Of a stretch of DNA of 55,964 nt, positions 31,409 to 40,123 are shown piece after piece. The notes under the pieces are model-generated. The model searched no databases, was not told the origin of the DNA, and worked only from the letters and a program-made list of their open reading frames with translations. The translations under genes and the position numbers were made by a program. Each line of letters begins with the position of its first letter. Position 1 is the first letter of the stretch. Source of the stretch: CAIQPO01 sp964648275 (GTDB lineage: Bacteria > Patescibacteriota > Microgenomatia > UBA1400 > MFAQ01); assembly GCA_964648275.1 (NCBI GenBank), contig CAZYOB010000003.1, positions 1 through 55,964 of the forward strand, written 5' to 3'.

Positions 31409-31452
31409 ATTATAGCATGGGTGGCTGTCAGGCTCCCAACTTCTGGTAAAAT
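31409..31452. promoter_or_regulatory. Divergent promoters between the tRNA-like element and tRNA-Met
   Basis: Minus strand: TATAAT at 31414-31409 with TTGGGA 19 nt upstream, reading into the tRNA-like element. Plus strand: CTGTCA (31425-31430), 16 nt, then extended -10 TGG-TAAAAT (31447-31452), reading into tRNA-Met at 31462. Confidence 0.5.
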
Positions 31453-31461
31453 ATGCATGAT

Positions 31462-31535
31462 GGCAGGGTAGCTCAAATGGTTAGAGCGGAGGATTCATAA
31501 ACCTCAGGTAGTGGGTTCGATACCCACCCCTGCTA
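31462..31535 (+). tRNA. tRNA-Met (CAU), elongator type
   Basis: A 74-nt cloverleaf: acceptor GGCAGGG/CCCTGCT (first pair G-U), D arm GCTC/GAGC with GG in the loop, anticodon arm GAGGA-TTCATAA-ACCTC (A-A mismatch at the last pair), T arm GTGGG-TTCGATA-CCCAC, discriminator A, no encoded CCA. The paired first position and absence of three G-C pairs above the loop exclude an initiator. With a UAU tRNA-Ile nearby, the CAU reads Met rather than lysidine-modified Ile. Confidence 0.93.
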
Positions 31536-31575
31536 CATTATCCGTTGGTCAGGCATGTGATAGAATCTGGGCCAA

Positions 31576-32043
31576 ATGGAAAAAGAAAGAATAATTTCCC
31601 CCGAGAGACTTGGATTAGAGGATGGATTGATGGAAGTAGAGCTTAATGATTACCGGAAAGAGATAATTGGGGTGATTGAGGGTGCAAAGCTGTCGGCAAA
31701 GTATGCCGAGTATGGGGAGCGTTGGGTAACTTACTGGGTGGAAGGAAGGATGGTGGGGTGTGTGACTATTGAGAGAAGAGATAAATTAATCCATCTGCAA
31801 TCGCTTTCGGTAGATAATAATCATCGTAAGATGGGGATAGCCAGGGAACTGGTTGAGTATGTATTCGACAATTATGTGGATCAAGGGGAGGCTCTGACGG
31901 CTCTAACTTTGTTCTGGAATGTAAAAATATACGAGAAGCTGGGATTTACCAGGGTGAATGCGGCGGAGATGAAAAAGGCAGATGATGTTGCCGGTCGGGA
32001 GAAACATAAGCATTGTGCGGCTTTGTTAAAGCTCAAGGAGTGA
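31576..32043 (+). CDS. GNAT-family N-acetyltransferase
   Basis: The 155-residue protein has the acetyl-CoA binding block LSVDNNHRKMGIARELVEYV (about 80-97) and the late motif NVKIYEKLGF found in GNAT enzymes. Substrate is unknown. TAGAAT (31561-31566) lies 9 nt before the ATG, so the message may be leaderless. The N-terminal 25 residues look family-specific. Confidence 0.82.
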   Translation: MEKERIISPERLGLEDGLMEVELNDYRKEIIGVIEGAKLSAKYAEYGERWVTYWVEGRMVGCVTIERRDKLIHLQSLSVDNNHRKMGIARELVEYVFDNYVDQGEALTALTLFWNVKIYEKLGFTRVNAAEMKKADDVAGREKHKHCAALLKLKE

Positions 32044-32049
32044 TAAAAT
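32044..32049 (+). promoter_or_regulatory. Extended -10 promoter element (leaderless trpS)
   Basis: TGA-TAAAAT (TG at 32041-32042) ends exactly 6 nt before ATG 32056 and overlaps the stop of the acetyltransferase gene. Confidence 0.55.
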
Positions 32050-32055
32050 TTCTTC

Positions 32056-33054
32056 ATGAAGAAGAGAATTTTGACAGGTGACCGCCCCAGTGGCAGTCTT
32101 CACCTAGGACATTATTTGGGATCCCTTAAAAATCGGGTCAGGTTGCAAGATGAATACGAACAATTTGTGTTGATTGCGGATGTTCAAGCATTGACCGATA
32201 ACTATGAGAACCCTCAGATAGTTGCAGATTCAGTTCGAGGATTGGTGCTGGATTATGTGGCGGCCGGTATTGATCCGGAGAAGTCTACGATCGTTGTTCA
32301 GTCGAAGATTAGTGCTATTGCTGAGCTGACCATTTTTTACTTAAATATGGTGAGCCTAAACAGGGTGTTACGTAACCCAACAGTGAAAAGCGAAATTGAA
32401 CAGAAGGGTTTTGGTGAGTCGGTGCCAGCAGGGTTCGCGATGTATCCTGTTTCTCAGGCTGCAGATATCACTGCCTTTGGGGCAAATTTGGTGCCAGTAG
32501 GAGAAGATCAGTTGCCAATGATAGAGCAAACAAGGGAGATCGTCCGTAAATTTAATAGTTTGTACGGTGAGACATTGGTAGAGCCGGAAGCTTTGTTGGG
32601 AGAGGAACCCCGGTTGGTGGGACTAGACGGTAAATTTAAGATGAGCAAGAGTTTGGGAAACGCGATTTATCTCGCCGATTCAGAAGAAGATGTCCTCAAG
32701 AAGATTATGTCGATGTATACCGATCCAACGAGGTTAAAACCAACCGATCCAGGTCATGTTGAGGGTAATCCAGTTTTTACCTATCATGATGCGTTTAATG
32801 ATAATAAAGATGAGGTGGAAGATCTGAAAAAAAGATACAAGGATGGACAAGTAGGGGATGTTGAAGTGAAACAAAAATTAGCCGTGGCTATCAACAAGGT
32901 CTTGGCACCAATGAGAGAAAGAAGAGCACTTTTAGAGAAAGATCCGGCAAGAGTTGACCAAATCTTGCGCAATGGAGTAGACAGGGGAAACAAGGTGGCG
33001 AACGAAACTCTTCTAATCGTTAAAAGGGCGATGAAAATAGATTACGAGTTTTAA
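32056..33054 (+). CDS. trpS: Tryptophanyl-tRNA synthetase
   Basis: The 332-residue class I synthetase has the HIGH-type motif GSLHLGHYLGSL (H16-H19), AQALTDNYENP-like helix, GEDQLPMIEQTREI and the KMSKS motif FKMSKSLGN near residue 196. It charges tRNA-Trp. The length is normal for bacterial TrpS. It is followed after 5 nt by a tRNA-binding OB-fold protein that may assist synthetases. Confidence 0.96.
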   Translation: MKKRILTGDRPSGSLHLGHYLGSLKNRVRLQDEYEQFVLIADVQALTDNYENPQIVADSVRGLVLDYVAAGIDPEKSTIVVQSKISAIAELTIFYLNMVSLNRVLRNPTVKSEIEQKGFGESVPAGFAMYPVSQAADITAFGANLVPVGEDQLPMIEQTREIVRKFNSLYGETLVEPEALLGEEPRLVGLDGKFKMSKSLGNAIYLADSEEDVLKKIMSMYTDPTRLKPTDPGHVEGNPVFTYHDAFNDNKDEVEDLKKRYKDGQVGDVEVKQKLAVAINKVLAPMRERRALLEKDPARVDQILRNGVDRGNKVANETLLIVKRAMKIDYEF

Positions 33055-33059
33055 CTAAC

Positions 33060-33395
33060 ATGAAAGACAATGTCAATTATGAAGATTTTTCTAAGCTGGA
33101 TATCAGGGCAGGATTGGTGACTGCGGCCAGTGCTCCGGAATGGAGTGACAAGCTAATACGATATGAAATGGATCTGGGAGATGAGATCGGGAAAAGAATA
33201 TTGTTTTCAGGGATAAGAAAATGGTATAAACCAGAGGACTTGGTGGGTAAGAAAATGCCGGTAGTGGTCAACCTGGCACCCAAAAAAATGGGAGAAGAAG
33301 AAAGCCAGGGTATGACGATCATGTCTGATGGAGATGAAGGTCCTTTGTTGATCTTTTTGTCAGATGAAGTTGTTCCCGGAACTGTGATCAGATAA
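33060..33395 (+). CDS. tRNA-binding OB-fold protein (Trbp111 / MetRS C-terminal-like)
   Basis: The 111-residue protein begins YEDFSKLDIRAGLV and has IRKWYKPEDLVGKKMPVVVNLAPKK (in parts) and SQGMTI, the signature of the EMAP-II-like tRNA-binding domain found at the end of MetRS and alone as Trbp111/CsaA. It should be a homodimer that binds tRNA elbow or protein chains. No MetRS gene is in the window, so whether it works as the detached MetRS domain is unknown. Likely co-transcribed with trpS. Confidence 0.88.
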   Translation: MKDNVNYEDFSKLDIRAGLVTAASAPEWSDKLIRYEMDLGDEIGKRILFSGIRKWYKPEDLVGKKMPVVVNLAPKKMGEEESQGMTIMSDGDEGPLLIFLSDEVVPGTVIR

Positions 33396-33435
33396 GGCAC
33401 TTTTAGCCTCAGCCATGCTATGATAGGATGGCAAT

Positions 33436-35355
33436 ATGAATACGGAAAAAACATCAGATCCAATAAAAAAGGGTGGAGTCGAGCGCAAGATTGAATTGAG
33501 ATTTAATATGAATTTTAGGAGGGTTATCGTCTGGATACTGATTCTCTTCCTCTTTTTACCCAGTTTAATTTCTTTATTGGCCAGTGCTACCGGAACGATG
33601 ATCGAGCTTCCTCTCTCGACAGCCATCTCTGAAATCAAATCCGGGTTAGTCGAATCGGTAAAGGTAACGGGAGATGAGCTCATTCTTCTCTATCCTAAAG
33701 ACGAAAATGGTGTACAAAGATTAGGAGTATCCAGAAAGGAAGAGGGCTCTAGTTTTATGGAGGCTTTGCAGAGAGCCGGAGTTGATGAATCTAAGATCAG
33801 AGTGGAAGTAGTCTCTCAAAGCATAAGTAAGGCATTTTGGGCAATAATTTCGATAGCATTGCCGATAGTTGGATTTGGAGTATTAATGTATTTCTTGATG
33901 AGACGGCAGGGGGGAGGAGCAGACGTTTTCGGAATCGGAAAGAGTAGAGCCAGATTATTTGCAAAAGGTAAACAATCAGTTAAATTTACAGATGTCGCAG
34001 GAGTAGATGAGGCGAAAAAGGAACTAGAAGAAGTGGTGGACTTCCTGAAAAACCCAAAGAAATATAAAGATCTGGGAGCTAGAACACCTAAGGGTGTGCT
34101 GTTGACCGGACCATCAGGTGTTGGGAAAACTCTGTTGGCTAGAGCCGTTGCTGGAGAAGCGGGTGTCCCCTTCTTTTCAATGGCAGGATCAGAGTTTATG
34201 GAGATGCTTGTGGGCGTGGGTGCTTCCCGCGTCAGAGATTTGTTCGATACTGCCAAGAAAGCTTCCCCATCGATAATATTTATTGATGAAATTGATGCCA
34301 TCGGACGGACAAGGGGTGCCGGTGGAGGAATGAGTGGTCACGATGAGAGAGAACAGACCTTGAATCAGATCCTGGTTGAAATGGATGGCTTTACACCCAG
34401 TGATAATGTGATCGTTGTGGCAGCTACTAATAGACCAGACGTACTTGATGCTGCTTTATTAAGACCTGGAAGGTTTGATCGTAAGGTAAATCTTGATTTA
34501 CCAGATATTGCCGGTAGAAAAGCCATTATTGAAATCCACAGAAAGGGTAAGCCTTTTATGAAGGAAGTGAGCTGGGATAGAGTTTCAGAAAGAACGGTAG
34601 GTTTCTCTGGTGCAGACTTGGAAAATATGCTAAACGAGGCTGCAATATTAGCTGCCCGTGAAGCTCGAAAGGAGATAGGAATGAAGGATATCGAGGAGGC
34701 TGCTCTGAAAGTGGAAATTGGACCAGAAAAGAAGAGATTGCAAAGCACGCGGGAGAGAAAAATGACTGCTTATCACGAGGCCGGTCACGCGGTGGTAGGT
34801 CATTTACTACCAGGAAATGATCCAGTAAGAAGAGTGAGTATCGTATCTCGTGGATTGGCCCTCGGGTTCACTCTCTCTCGGCCTAAGACGGATAAGTATC
34901 AGACTACAAAAACGGAGCTTATTGATCGGTTGGCAATGATGTTGGGAGGTAGAGCAGCAGAGAAGGTTGTCTACGACGAACTGACTGCCGGAGCGGCCAA
35001 TGATATCGAGAATGCCACTCGACTAGCTAGGAGGATGGTTGTAGATTTCGGAATGAGTGATATTGGTCCACTGGCACTAGGTCAGTCAACAGAGCTTGGA
35101 ATTTGGGGGATGAGTTATGGTGATCAAGTAAGGGTGTCGGAGGACATGCAGGCAAAGATAGATACCGAAGTTAAAAAGCTGGTAGATGCTGCCTACATTA
35201 CAGCTGAGACTGTTTTAAAAAAACAAAGAAAGACTTTGGATAAGGTGGTCGAGCAGTTAATGAAAGTTGAGACATTAGAGCAAGATTCGTTCGAGAAAAT
35301 AATGGGATCACCTAAAGCCTCTTTAGACGAAGATGAGAAAACTAGTACTGATTGA
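33436..35355 (+). CDS. ftsH: FtsH, membrane AAA+ metalloprotease
   Basis: The 639-residue protease has two membrane helices (about 29-50 and 134-155) around a small outside domain, Walker A GPSGVGKT (225-232), Walker B IIFIDEID (280-287), the second region of homology NRPDVLDAALLRPGRFD, and the zinc site HEAGH (447-451). It degrades membrane and short-lived cytosolic proteins. TAGGAT (33424-33429) ends 6 nt before the ATG. It overlaps the exonuclease gene by 23 nt. Confidence 0.97.
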   Translation: MNTEKTSDPIKKGGVERKIELRFNMNFRRVIVWILILFLFLPSLISLLASATGTMIELPLSTAISEIKSGLVESVKVTGDELILLYPKDENGVQRLGVSRKEEGSSFMEALQRAGVDESKIRVEVVSQSISKAFWAIISIALPIVGFGVLMYFLMRRQGGGADVFGIGKSRARLFAKGKQSVKFTDVAGVDEAKKELEEVVDFLKNPKKYKDLGARTPKGVLLTGPSGVGKTLLARAVAGEAGVPFFSMAGSEFMEMLVGVGASRVRDLFDTAKKASPSIIFIDEIDAIGRTRGAGGGMSGHDEREQTLNQILVEMDGFTPSDNVIVVAATNRPDVLDAALLRPGRFDRKVNLDLPDIAGRKAIIEIHRKGKPFMKEVSWDRVSERTVGFSGADLENMLNEAAILAAREARKEIGMKDIEEAALKVEIGPEKKRLQSTRERKMTAYHEAGHAVVGHLLPGNDPVRRVSIVSRGLALGFTLSRPKTDKYQTTKTELIDRLAMMLGGRAAEKVVYDELTAGAANDIENATRLARRMVVDFGMSDIGPLALGQSTELGIWGMSYGDQVRVSEDMQAKIDTEVKKLVDAAYITAETVLKKQRKTLDKVVEQLMKVETLEQDSFEKIMGSPKASLDEDEKTSTD

Positions 35356-36250
35356 CGGGAACGCCCTACTTCATAGGGCGTATCACGCTTATCCTCCTTT
35401 GACTACGCCGAAAGGTGAGTTGGTTGGAGCAGTATATGGATTCTCGGTGCTGTTATTATCTGTTTTGGAGAAATTGTCGCCTACTCATGTGGCCGTAGCC
35501 TGGGACGTCAAAGGTCCTACCTTTAGGAAGATTGCCTTCGACGAATACAAAGCGAATAGAGGTCCCATGGATGAAGATCTTGTCTCTCAGATTGAAAGAA
35601 CCAAAGAAGTGGTCGAAGTGTTAAACATTCCCCAGTTTGGTATAGAGGGTTTTGAAGCAGACGATATCATTGGGACTCTTTCCTGGACTGCCACAGACGA
35701 AAAAAATGAAGCGGATACACAAGCGGTAATAGTAACAGGGGATAGAGATGCTCTTCAGTTAATTAAAGATAAGAGAGTTGTAGTCTATTTGCCGATCCAC
35801 AATCGTTATTCTCAATCCGAGGTATTTGATGAAGGTCGGGTGATCGAGGTATATGGATTGCGACCTGATCAGATGATCGATCTAAAGGCTTTGATGGGAG
35901 ACGCGTCAGACAATATACCCGGAGTTAAAGGTGTCGGTAAAGTAACCGCGACCAAACTTATCCAGGATTTCGGGACTCTGAAAAATTTATATAAAAAATT
36001 GGATGACGAAAGGATAAAACCTCGTACTCGAATTATGTTGGAATCCGGAAGAGATATTGCCTGGAAGAGTAGAGAGCTGGCGGAAATAGACAGACATGTA
36101 CCTCTTGATTTTGACTGGGAGTCTTGTTTGTTAACAAACTATGATAAAGATAAGGCGGTTAAACTGTTTGAGGAATTGAGTTTTAAGAGTTTGATAGGAA
36201 AGCTCCCTTCTGATGAATGGGAGAAGACGGCAGAGGAGGTATTCTTATGA
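35333..36250 (+). CDS. Stand-alone 5'-3' exonuclease (PolI N-terminal domain-like)
   Basis: The 305-residue nuclease carries LVLIDGNALLHRAYHA, EADDIIGTL and TGDRDALQL metal-binding blocks and the helix-hairpin region GDASDNIPGVKGVGKVTA. It corresponds to the 5' nuclease domain of DNA polymerase I without a polymerase domain. It would remove RNA primers or flaps. Start overlaps ftsH by 23 nt and stop overlaps the glycosyltransferase start (ATGA). There is no sign of a lost polymerase part downstream. Confidence 0.9.
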   Translation: MRKLVLIDGNALLHRAYHAYPPLTTPKGELVGAVYGFSVLLLSVLEKLSPTHVAVAWDVKGPTFRKIAFDEYKANRGPMDEDLVSQIERTKEVVEVLNIPQFGIEGFEADDIIGTLSWTATDEKNEADTQAVIVTGDRDALQLIKDKRVVVYLPIHNRYSQSEVFDEGRVIEVYGLRPDQMIDLKALMGDASDNIPGVKGVGKVTATKLIQDFGTLKNLYKKLDDERIKPRTRIMLESGRDIAWKSRELAEIDRHVPLDFDWESCLLTNYDKDKAVKLFEELSFKSLIGKLPSDEWEKTAEEVFL

Positions 36251-37362
36251 AAATAGCTTTAGTTCATGACTATATAAAGGAGTTTGGAGGAGCCGAAAGA
36301 GTTTTGAGGGTACTCTCGGACATGTATCCAAATGCCCCAATCTATACAGCCTTTCGTTTAAAGGGATCAAGTTGTGATCTAGCTTTTAGTGATAGAAAAA
36401 TAGTTGAGAGCAAGTGGGCATTATTGATAAAGTATGGAAATCTTTATAGCCCTCTGAGGTTTTTACTGCCTTTAATTTGGAGATCAATTGATTTAAGAGG
36501 GTATGATCTGGTGATTACTTCTTGTTCTTCGTATATAGCCAGAGGATTCAGGGTCGACGATGGTGCGACAGTAATTGCTTATTGTCACACACCTCCAAGA
36601 AATCTCTATGGATATGAAACAAGTATTCATTTAATGAAATATTGGATAGTGAGAGTTTACGCAACAGTGGTAAACCACTTTTTACGAATTTTTGATTTGT
36701 GGTCGGCAGGGAGAGTGGATAAATGGATCGCCAATTCACAAAACGTTGCCGGAAGAATATGGAAATTTTACCGCAAAGAGGCTGAGGTAATTTATCCTCC
36801 AGTGGAAGTTGAAAATTTAATTAAAGAGAGCGAAGGAGAAAAGAAGGATGATTATTTCTTGATAGTCTCAAGGTTGGTTGGAGCTAAGGGATTGGTAGAG
36901 TCGGCCCAAGCAGCACGTCGTTTAGGTTTCAGACTTAAAATCGTCGGCGAGGCAGTGGGATTCAGCAAAGTCGGAGATGAATTAAAAAAATACAGGGAAG
37001 TGGAGTTGGTGGGTAGAGTGGAAGATAAAGAGCTTTATAAATTATATGCAGGGGCAAAGGGGTTTATTGCTTTAGCAAGAGACGAGGACTTTGGAATCAC
37101 ACCGGTAGAGGCGATGGCTGCCGGAACCCCGGTAATAGCTTTTAACGGTGGTGGTTTTAAGGAAACGGTGGTGGATGGTAAGACTGGCATTTTGATAGAC
37201 GGTACCGATGAGAAAACTATTGAAACTGCAATGGGCAGATTTAGTAATATTAAATGGAAGAGAGAGGTGTTGATCTCCCAAGCGAGAAAATTTTCGAAAG
37301 AGACATTTATTAAAAATATCAGGAAGGTAGTAGAAGAGACATTAAGAGATGAAAATAAATAA
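36247..37362 (+). CDS. GT4-family glycosyltransferase
   Basis: The 371-residue GT-B enzyme has GGAERVL near the N-terminus, YCHTPPRNLYGYE, and the C-terminal donor-site segment DEDFGITPVEAMAAGTPVIA (Ex7E motif). It probably adds a sugar to a cell-surface glycan or lipid. ATG 36247 is chosen because AGGAGG lies 7 nt upstream and the family start KIALVHDYIKEFGGAE follows it. It overlaps the next gene by 14 nt. Confidence 0.9.
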   Translation: MKIALVHDYIKEFGGAERVLRVLSDMYPNAPIYTAFRLKGSSCDLAFSDRKIVESKWALLIKYGNLYSPLRFLLPLIWRSIDLRGYDLVITSCSSYIARGFRVDDGATVIAYCHTPPRNLYGYETSIHLMKYWIVRVYATVVNHFLRIFDLWSAGRVDKWIANSQNVAGRIWKFYRKEAEVIYPPVEVENLIKESEGEKKDDYFLIVSRLVGAKGLVESAQAARRLGFRLKIVGEAVGFSKVGDELKKYREVELVGRVEDKELYKLYAGAKGFIALARDEDFGITPVEAMAAGTPVIAFNGGGFKETVVDGKTGILIDGTDEKTIETAMGRFSNIKWKREVLISQARKFSKETFIKNIRKVVEETLRDENK

Positions 37363-37906
37363 AGCACTGAAGGTTTTGATCACTTATAACGGACTCTTGG
37401 TGTTCGGGGTGATGCTTTTCGGGCCGCTCTATGCAGTTTTTGTGCAAAATATAGGTGGAGGTGTGTTGTTAATCAGTATTTCTTCGGCTGTGTTTTATCT
37501 GTCATCAGCATTATTCTTGTGGGTTGTGGGAAAGATGGGAGATAAAGTCAAGGAAAAGGAGTTAATGCTGGCAGCCAGTTACCTAATCAAGGCAATAGGA
37601 TACTTAGGCTTTTTGATAATTAACAGTGCTTTGGGGTTGATTTTGCTCCAGATGTTGTTTGGATTAGCAGAAGCGTTAGGCTCGCCAACATTTGGAGCTC
37701 TTTTTGCAAAACATGTGGATGGAGACATGGAAGTAATGGAATATGCAGACTGGGCACTGATTGCCAGTCTGATAATGGCTGTCGGAGCTCTTATCGGTGG
37801 TTATGTGGTGACTACGTTGGGGTTTGGACTATTGTTCGTGGTTATTTCAGCTCTTTGCTTTATTGCTTTCTTGGGGATCATATTAACGCCGCGAAAATTA
37901 CTCTAA
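37349..37906 (+). CDS. Half-length MFS-like membrane protein
   Basis: The 185-residue protein has six hydrophobic segments arranged as in the N-terminal half of a 12-helix MFS transporter, including a loop GKMGDKVKEKELM between helices 2 and 3 that resembles the MFS motif A. There is no second half in the following sequence, where mutM starts 3 nt after the stop. It may work as a dimer or be a remnant that kept its reading frame. Substrate unknown. Confidence 0.65.
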   Translation: MKINKALKVLITYNGLLVFGVMLFGPLYAVFVQNIGGGVLLISISSAVFYLSSALFLWVVGKMGDKVKEKELMLAASYLIKAIGYLGFLIINSALGLILLQMLFGLAEALGSPTFGALFAKHVDGDMEVMEYADWALIASLIMAVGALIGGYVVTTLGFGLLFVVISALCFIAFLGIILTPRKLL

Positions 37907-37909
37907 ATT

Positions 37910-38764
37910 ATGCCCGAGTTACCTGAGGTCGAGACAATCCGAAAGCAGCTGGATACTGAACTTTCCGGGAAAAAAATCTTGAAAGTGTCGGTGCTGAGAG
38001 AAAAGAGTTTTTCGGGAGAGCCAACGAAGCTTATCGGGAAGGTAGTCGATCAAGTTGGACGAAAGTCAAAGGTAATTGAGGTTAATTTTAAGAACTGGAA
38101 TTCACTGGTGATTATTCACTTGAAGATGACTGGTCAGCTTGTCTATTTGTCAAAAAACATGAGAATAGCAGGAGGTCACCCGACCGCTGACTGGGTTAAT
38201 GAGCTTCCGAGTAGTCACACGAGGGTTATTTGGGATTTTGCTGATGGATCAAAATTATTTTTTAATGATATGAGAGTGTTTGGTTGGATGAAAGTTATTA
38301 ATAGCGAACAGTATGAGAAAGAAATCAGGAAACAGGTTCCTGATGTGATAGATAAGGAATTTGACTTTAGCTATTTAAAGAGCGTTCTGGGTAAATCGAG
38401 GAGGGCGGTGAAGCTAGTCTTGACGGATCAGGAGAAAATGGGGGGAATGGGCAATATTTATGCGAACGATGCTTTATATCTTTCTAAAATCAATCCAACC
38501 AGGGGTGCCAACTCTTTGGATGACACAGAAATCAAACAGTTGCATAAAGCGATGGTGGAGGTAATTAAAAAAGGAATCAAATATGGGGGTTCAAGCGCTT
38601 CAGACGAAAAATTTGTTGACACAAAAGGCCAGATGGGAAGGTACCAAGAACATTTTCTAGTCTATGAGCGGGCAGGATATCCATGTAAGCGAGACGGTGA
38701 GTTAATCAAGCGAATGAAGCTTGGTGGAAGGAGCACATACTATTGCCCGAAGTGTCAGGAATAG
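37910..38764 (+). CDS. mutM: Formamidopyrimidine-DNA glycosylase (MutM/Fpg)
   Basis: The 284-residue repair enzyme begins MPELPEVETI with the catalytic Pro2 and Glu3, and has LKMTGQL and GGMGNIYANDALY in order. It removes oxidised purines such as 8-oxoguanine. The C-terminal zinc finger is C259-KR-D262...C279-PK-C282: the second of the four Cys ligands is Asp. Asp can bind zinc, so the finger may still form. The promoter of the next gene lies in its 3' end. Confidence 0.93.
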   Translation: MPELPEVETIRKQLDTELSGKKILKVSVLREKSFSGEPTKLIGKVVDQVGRKSKVIEVNFKNWNSLVIIHLKMTGQLVYLSKNMRIAGGHPTADWVNELPSSHTRVIWDFADGSKLFFNDMRVFGWMKVINSEQYEKEIRKQVPDVIDKEFDFSYLKSVLGKSRRAVKLVLTDQEKMGGMGNIYANDALYLSKINPTRGANSLDDTEIKQLHKAMVEVIKKGIKYGGSSASDEKFVDTKGQMGRYQEHFLVYERAGYPCKRDGELIKRMKLGGRSTYYCPKCQE

Positions 38765-38772
38765 CTTATTAT
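38743..38772 (+). promoter_or_regulatory. Leaderless promoter of the membrane hydrolase-like gene
   Basis: TTGCCC (38743-38748), an 18-nt spacer and TATTAT (38767-38772) lie inside the end of mutM; the -10 box ends 6 nt before ATG 38779. This fixes the start codon of the next gene. Confidence 0.6.
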
Positions 38773-38778
38773 GAACAA

Positions 38779-39261
38779 ATGACAAAAAGGAAAAAATTGA
38801 CGATTATGAGCGAGCACTATCATGGGCAAATGCATTTTCTGTTTGGTCTTTTGGCGTGGGTATTTGGGATGATCATCTTTGGGGGAGATCAAGCCAGCCT
38901 GTTGATAGTAGCTCTTTTAGGTGCATACATTCCCGACGCTGATCACCTGCTGTTTATTTTCTGGTACGGACGACAAACAAGATATGCGATAGAGGTAAGG
39001 GAGTGTCTTTTGGGTGATGGCTTGTTAACTTGCATTGATTACATTAAGAAGAACCACAAGGGGAACACTAAAATACTGAGTCACAATATGCTATTTGTTG
39101 CATTGGCGATGTTCCTGTCCTCTTGGTTTGTGTACACATCGCAGAGGTTGTGGGGGGTATTCTTTCTTTCTTGGTCACTCCATTATATTTTCGACATATT
39201 GGAAGACCTATTATTTTTTGGAAAACTTAACGGAAATTGGAGATTAAGATTTGGCAAGTAA
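38779..39261 (+). CDS. Membrane-bound metal-dependent hydrolase-like protein (YdjM/DUF457-like)
   Basis: The 160-residue protein has four hydrophobic segments and the pattern HYHGQMHFL, LLGAYIPDADHLLF, SHNMLF and HYIFDILEDL. His and Asp residues at helix ends in this order resemble the YdjM-type membrane hydrolases. The true substrate of that family is poorly known. The 3' end overlaps the convergent SDR gene by 35 nt. Confidence 0.65.
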   Translation: MTKRKKLTIMSEHYHGQMHFLFGLLAWVFGMIIFGGDQASLLIVALLGAYIPDADHLLFIFWYGRQTRYAIEVRECLLGDGLLTCIDYIKKNHKGNTKILSHNMLFVALAMFLSSWFVYTSQRLWGVFFLSWSLHYIFDILEDLLFFGKLNGNWRLRFGK

Positions 39262-40123
39262 CCGGTTCAGGAGTCCAATGTAAATCTTTCTTGACAAGAG
39301 AATTATCACCGGCAGTGGTTTGAAGGAATGAGTCTTGGAGTATAAGTGCGGTGTCAGGTCTAGCTAGTTTAAGAATGCTGATAAGAAATTTCGCAAACCA
39401 AGTTGGGATATTGAAGATGGGCTTGTGTAATTGAAAACTAGATATGAGGCAGTCAACAATTTCTTTAATAGTAATGAAGACGTCATTCGATAGTGTATAA
39501 GTCTTGCCTGCTGAAAGTCGTTCGTTCATGGCAAGGATGATTGCCGAGGCGATATCGGGTGATGTTACCGGATGTACTTGATTGCTACCCCCATCTACAA
39601 GAGGGATAGCAGGCAGCTTGCGTATGAGGGCAACCAGACTCTTTATTTCCGGGGACTCATGAGAAACGATCAGAGTCGGACGGAAGATTGTCAGGGGGAT
39701 CTCTGTTCCCTGGAGAATTTTTTCTGATTTTGCCTTGCTTAAGGCATAATGTCTTTGGCTATAGTTGACAGAGTTTGAGCTTAGAAAGAAAAGACGTTTG
39801 GTCTGCTTTTGTTGGGCAACACTGACAATAGTATTTGCCATGGAGACGTTGTCCTCATAAGCTCCCCGGCCAAGAGATATGTGAGCGTCGGTAATGCCGG
39901 CCAGGTGAACAATGCAATCTAATTTTGACACCTCTGCCAGGGCGTCCAATGTGTCTACAGCATCTCTTAGATCGGATTTAACTATCGTAATCCTGGGGTC
40001 GGCTTTGAGTGGAGTGGAGTGGTTTAGACAGTAAATAATAGCTGTTTTGGGAAGAAGTGAAATAAAGGATTGTCCTACAGAAGAGGAACCCCCAGTAATA
40101 AGAATTGTCAGGTTGTCTTTCAC
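39227..40123 (-). CDS. NAD-dependent epimerase/dehydratase-family protein (extended SDR)
   Basis: The 298-residue protein has the Rossmann start LTILITGGSSSVGQSFI (a GxxxxxG variant of the usual GxxGxxG) and the catalytic YALSK, preceded by FLSSNSVNY. It is related to nucleotide-sugar epimerases. It is the last gene of a minus-strand set with pgpA and pgsA (4-nt overlap with pgpA), and its 3' end overlaps the convergent membrane protein gene by 35 nt. The substrate is unknown. Confidence 0.82.
   Translation of the reverse strand: MKDNLTILITGGSSSVGQSFISLLPKTAIIYCLNHSTPLKADPRITIVKSDLRDAVDTLDALAEVSKLDCIVHLAGITDAHISLGRGAYEDNVSMANTIVSVAQQKQTKRLFFLSSNSVNYSQRHYALSKAKSEKILQGTEIPLTIFRPTLIVSHESPEIKSLVALIRKLPAIPLVDGGSNQVHPVTSPDIASAIILAMNERLSAGKTYTLSNDVFITIKEIVDCLISSFQLHKPIFNIPTWFAKFLISILKLARPDTALILQDSFLQTTAGDNSLVKKDLHWTPEPVTCQILISNFR

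Noticed and set aside
33428..33439. Three-codon upstream frame ATG-GCA-ATA-TGA overlapping the ftsH start
   Set aside because: Too short to judge; ftsH appears leaderless or nearly so, so the upstream ATG may not even be transcribed.
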